A stretch of 8,034 bases of DNA. Origin: an uncultured Planctomycetota bacterium. GTDB lineage: Bacteria; Planctomycetota; Planctomycetia; Pirellulales; UBA1268. The position numbers and the translations under genes were made by a program. A model generated the notes under the pieces. That model had not been told where the DNA came from and made no database searches. It was given only the letters and a program-made list of their open reading frames with translations. Every line of letters begins with the position of its first letter. Within the stretch, counting starts at the first letter, position 1. This document shows, piece after piece, positions 6,624-8,034 of this stretch. The stretch is taken from contig CAJQGO010000323.1 of assembly GCA_905477565.1 (NCBI GenBank), positions 1 through 8,034 of the forward strand, in the 5' to 3' direction.

Positions 6624-7223
6624 CTACTGCCTACTCTTTTCTTCCTCATAAGATGAGCGAGGTGTCTCCGCAAAACGGACAGCACCTACTCCCTGAACTC
6701 CCCCATCTTGAACTGGCTGCCGCTCAACAAAGAAGACACCAAGCCAGATAACTGCCGCAACAAACGACAGGACCCACAACGTCAGTGATGGCAGATATAG
6801 CGCCGCGAGGCGAATATTTCTTCGAGACTTGTCGACTCGTCGAGCCACGATGTGTCTTTCTTCTGTTTTCGCAGTGGATTCCAACTCCTTCACATGCCGT
6901 CTTTTGATCTCGCCTGCCACCGGTTCGGGTAGAGGTTTTCGTCGATCCTTCCTGCTGCTGGAACGAATCGTGCGTTCGTGCTGACACACTTTCGAGAAAC
7001 TCGACACCTTGCTGGCATTGGATTCTGCTTGAAAGCCAGCCAGCCAAGCCGCGTCGTATTGTTTTAGCAACTCATTTTCACTTTGTGATGTCGAACACCG
7101 CTGTGCCACTGATTCAGCTGTGCCCCGCGACTCGGGGGCACACGCAGGTTCAAGACAACTGTCTTCTGACAGAAGACAACGTTTCATATGCCGTACAGTT
7201 GGAAAAATTGCAATCAGATCCAT
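6624..7223 (-). CDS. Single-pass membrane protein of unknown function
   Basis: A 199-residue protein I do not recognise. One hydrophobic segment (about 139-166, LAALYLPSL through IWLGVFF) is preceded by a very basic region (RRK, KRR, RR, KSRRNIR between about 90 and 137), predicting a cytoplasmic N-terminal domain of some 135 residues and a short external tail of about 33. The N-terminal half is rich in Ser, Glu and Lys with no clear globular motif; there is no signal peptide. Its stop codon abuts the start of the ParA-like gene, so it heads a three-gene unit and could be the membrane anchor for the two P-loop proteins, as GspB/ExeB-type partners are for ExeA. That partnership is inference. 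I start at the ATG at 7223, preceded by AGGGGA four bases away; a TTG nine codons upstream is also in frame. Confidence 0.65.
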   Translation of the reverse strand: MDLIAIFPTVRHMKRCLLSEDSCLEPACAPESRGTAESVAQRCSTSQSENELLKQYDAAWLAGFQAESNASKVSSFSKVCQHERTIRSSSRKDRRKPLPEPVAGEIKRRHVKELESTAKTEERHIVARRVDKSRRNIRLAALYLPSLTLWVLSFVAAVIWLGVFFVERQPVQDGGVQGVGAVRFAETPRSSYEEEKSRQ

Positions 7224-7262
7224 ACTTCCCCTAAGGGATTTTCGTCTCAACTAAGGCAAGTC

Positions 7263-7298
7263 CTTTAAAGAGTAAAGCCTCTTTCGGTAGAGTTTTAC
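7263..7298. repeat. Overlapping inverted repeats with mutually exclusive pairing
   Basis: CTTTAAAG (7263-7270) is a perfect palindrome. AAAGAG (7267-7272) pairs exactly with CTCTTT (7279-7284). The CTCT at 7279-7282 can instead pair with AGAG at 7289-7292, in a longer hairpin of GTAAAG-C-CTCT (7272-7282) with AGAGTTTTAC (7289-7298), which has one G-U pair and a bulged C. The two hairpins compete for the same bases. The cluster lies 40 to 75 bases upstream of the membrane-protein start, where it could be a leader switch or an operator. Confidence 0.42.
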
Positions 7299-7450
7299 CC
7301 AACAGGACCGGTGGTCATTTTTTGAGAATTCTATTTCCGCCGCTACATCCACGGCCATCAGCCCAAAGTCTCAGACATAGGCGTATTTCATGAGCAACTG
7401 TCAATCCCCGCATAGAACGCACAGCAGTATCCCAAGATCATGAACTGGCC

Positions 7451-7456
7451 TATAAT
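7451..7456 (+). promoter_or_regulatory. Perfect -10 box TATAAT upstream of metH
   Basis: TATAAT matches the sigma70 -10 consensus fully. No recognisable -35 box is found 16 to 18 bases upstream. Transcription would start near 7463, which is where the first in-frame ATG lies, so the later ATG at 7544 with a leader of about 80 bases is the better start for metH. Confidence 0.4.
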
Positions 7457-7543
7457 TCCAGTATGTTTCGGTGTGTTTTTGGCGAAACCAGCCGCCTTCC
7501 GATCCTATTCCAAAACTATCCCTACGACCGACCAGAAAGCGCG

Positions 7544-8034
7544 ATGGAGATTTCCAACAACCGTTCGAAAGATTTTCTCAACATCCTCAATGAACGAATC
7601 GCCATCTTAGATGGTGCAATGGGCACAATGGTGCATGCTCTTGGCCTGGATGAACAGGGTTTTCGAGGTGAACCTTTTCGAGATAATGAGCGTGATCTCA
7701 AAAACTGTATTGACGCTTTAACGCTTTCACAGCCAGATGCCATACGACAAATTCATGCCTCTTTTTTGGAGGCTGGTGCCGACATTGTCGAAACCAACAC
7801 ATTTGGCGCTACACCCGTGGCGTTGGCAGACTTTGGTCTCGCAGACCATACCCGAGAACTTAATCTTGCTGCCTGTCGAATTGCGAGGGAAGCCGCTGAC
7901 GCAGCGACGCTAAAAACCCCTGACAAACCACGTTTTGTTGCAGGCTCGATAGGACCGACAAACAAACAGCTCTCGATTGCTGGTAATGTTGCTGATCCAG
8001 GACATCGTGATGTCACTTTTGATGAAATGGTCGC
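7544..8034 (+). CDS. metH: Cobalamin-dependent methionine synthase MetH (N-terminal part, runs off right edge)
   Basis: The 163 visible codons are the start of the homocysteine-binding barrel of MetH, which transfers a methyl group from methyl-tetrahydrofolate through cobalamin to homocysteine, making methionine in the cytoplasm. The match to E. coli MetH is close and collinear: LNERIAILDGAMGTMVHALGL (16-36), GFRGEPF, the DLK segment, LSQPDAIRQIHASFLEAGADIVETNTFGA (E. coli has IETNTF) and KPRFVAGSIGPTNKQLSI. The zinc-binding cysteines and the folate, cobalamin and activation domains lie beyond the window. An in-frame ATG at 7463 would add 27 residues unlike the family and leave no leader after the TATAAT box; starting at 7544 gives 23 residues before LDGAMGTM, close to the 20 of E. 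coli. The ribosome site is weak (AGAAAG). It is transcribed divergently from the membrane-protein block and appears unrelated to it. Confidence 0.94.
   Translation, partial: MEISNNRSKDFLNILNERIAILDGAMGTMVHALGLDEQGFRGEPFRDNERDLKNCIDALTLSQPDAIRQIHASFLEAGADIVETNTFGATPVALADFGLADHTRELNLAACRIAREAADAATLKTPDKPRFVAGSIGPTNKQLSIAGNVADPGHRDVTFDEMV

Larger units (their letters stand above)
7224..7543. other. Divergent control region between the membrane-protein gene and metH
   Basis: About 320 bases serve as the shared upstream region of the minus-strand block and plus-strand metH. It holds a small dyad over the ribosome site of the membrane protein (7227-7238), overlapping inverted repeats at 7263-7298, a weak hairpin followed by six T (7306-7323) and a perfect TATAAT at 7451-7456. 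No small gene, cobalamin riboswitch or SAM riboswitch was recognised. Confidence 0.55.

Noticed and set aside
6294..6656. Open frame of 120 codons on the plus strand
   Set aside because: Antisense to the ParA-like gene; composition rich in His, Arg and Cys as expected for a shadow frame.
7104..7110. GCCACTG, the core of the cobalamin riboswitch B12 box, upstream of metH
   Set aside because: It lies inside a minus-strand coding region more than 400 bases from the metH start, lacks the surrounding conserved B12-box sequence, and the same heptamer occurs at 6544-6550, so it is chance.
7306..7323. Plus-strand terminator GACC-GGT-GGTC followed by six T
   Set aside because: The stem is only four pairs and no plus-strand gene ends upstream; kept only as part of the leader-structure finding.
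7522..8016. Two open frames on the minus strand
   Set aside because: They are shadows of metH, which aligns collinearly with the known family on the plus strand.
1..8034. tRNA, rRNA, CRISPR array, transposase or integrase
   Set aside because: No cloverleaf-like gene, regularly spaced repeat series or DDE/recombinase motif was seen on either strand.

Overview
The window is bacterial, of moderate GC content, and almost every gene lies on the minus strand. A secreted GH29 fucosidase, a complete fucose uptake and isomerase operon, an ExeA-like ATPase relative and a divergent metH would fit a marine member of the Planctomycetota/PVC group or another bacterium that degrades algal or animal fucosylated glycans. 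That placement is an inference from gene content and protein style; no rRNA or phylogenetic marker is present to prove it.

Right to left along the minus strand there are two transcription blocks. Block 1 (about 7250 down to 4992) holds three tightly packed genes: a single-pass membrane protein (6624-7223), a ParA/BY-kinase-like P-loop protein (5865-6623, start codon directly abutting the previous stop) and an ExeA/GspA-like AAA protein (5084-5848). Both P-loop proteins have lost the canonical Walker A lysine (to Arg and to Val). The block ends in a plausible intrinsic terminator at 4992-5020. I do not know the function of this module; it is the least explained part of the window.

Block 2 (about 4855 down to 1) is a fucose catabolic cluster: fucP (proton-coupled fucose permease), fucI (L-fucose isomerase), a class II aldolase that probably acts as L-fuculose-1-phosphate aldolase, and, after a 223-base gap with its own dyads, the 5' part of a secreted alpha-L-fucosidase that runs off the left edge. 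The logic is: release fucose outside the cytoplasm, import it through FucP, isomerise it with FucI, phosphorylate it with a kinase not present here, and cleave fuculose-1-phosphate to DHAP and lactaldehyde. No fuculokinase, mutarotase or dedicated regulator is visible in the window.

On the plus strand, at the right edge, the N-terminal part of metH (cobalamin-dependent methionine synthase) begins at about 7544 and runs off the end. The divergent region 7224-7543 carries a perfect TATAAT element and a cluster of overlapping, mutually exclusive inverted repeats. No tRNA, rRNA, CRISPR array, insertion sequence or known riboswitch was recognised.
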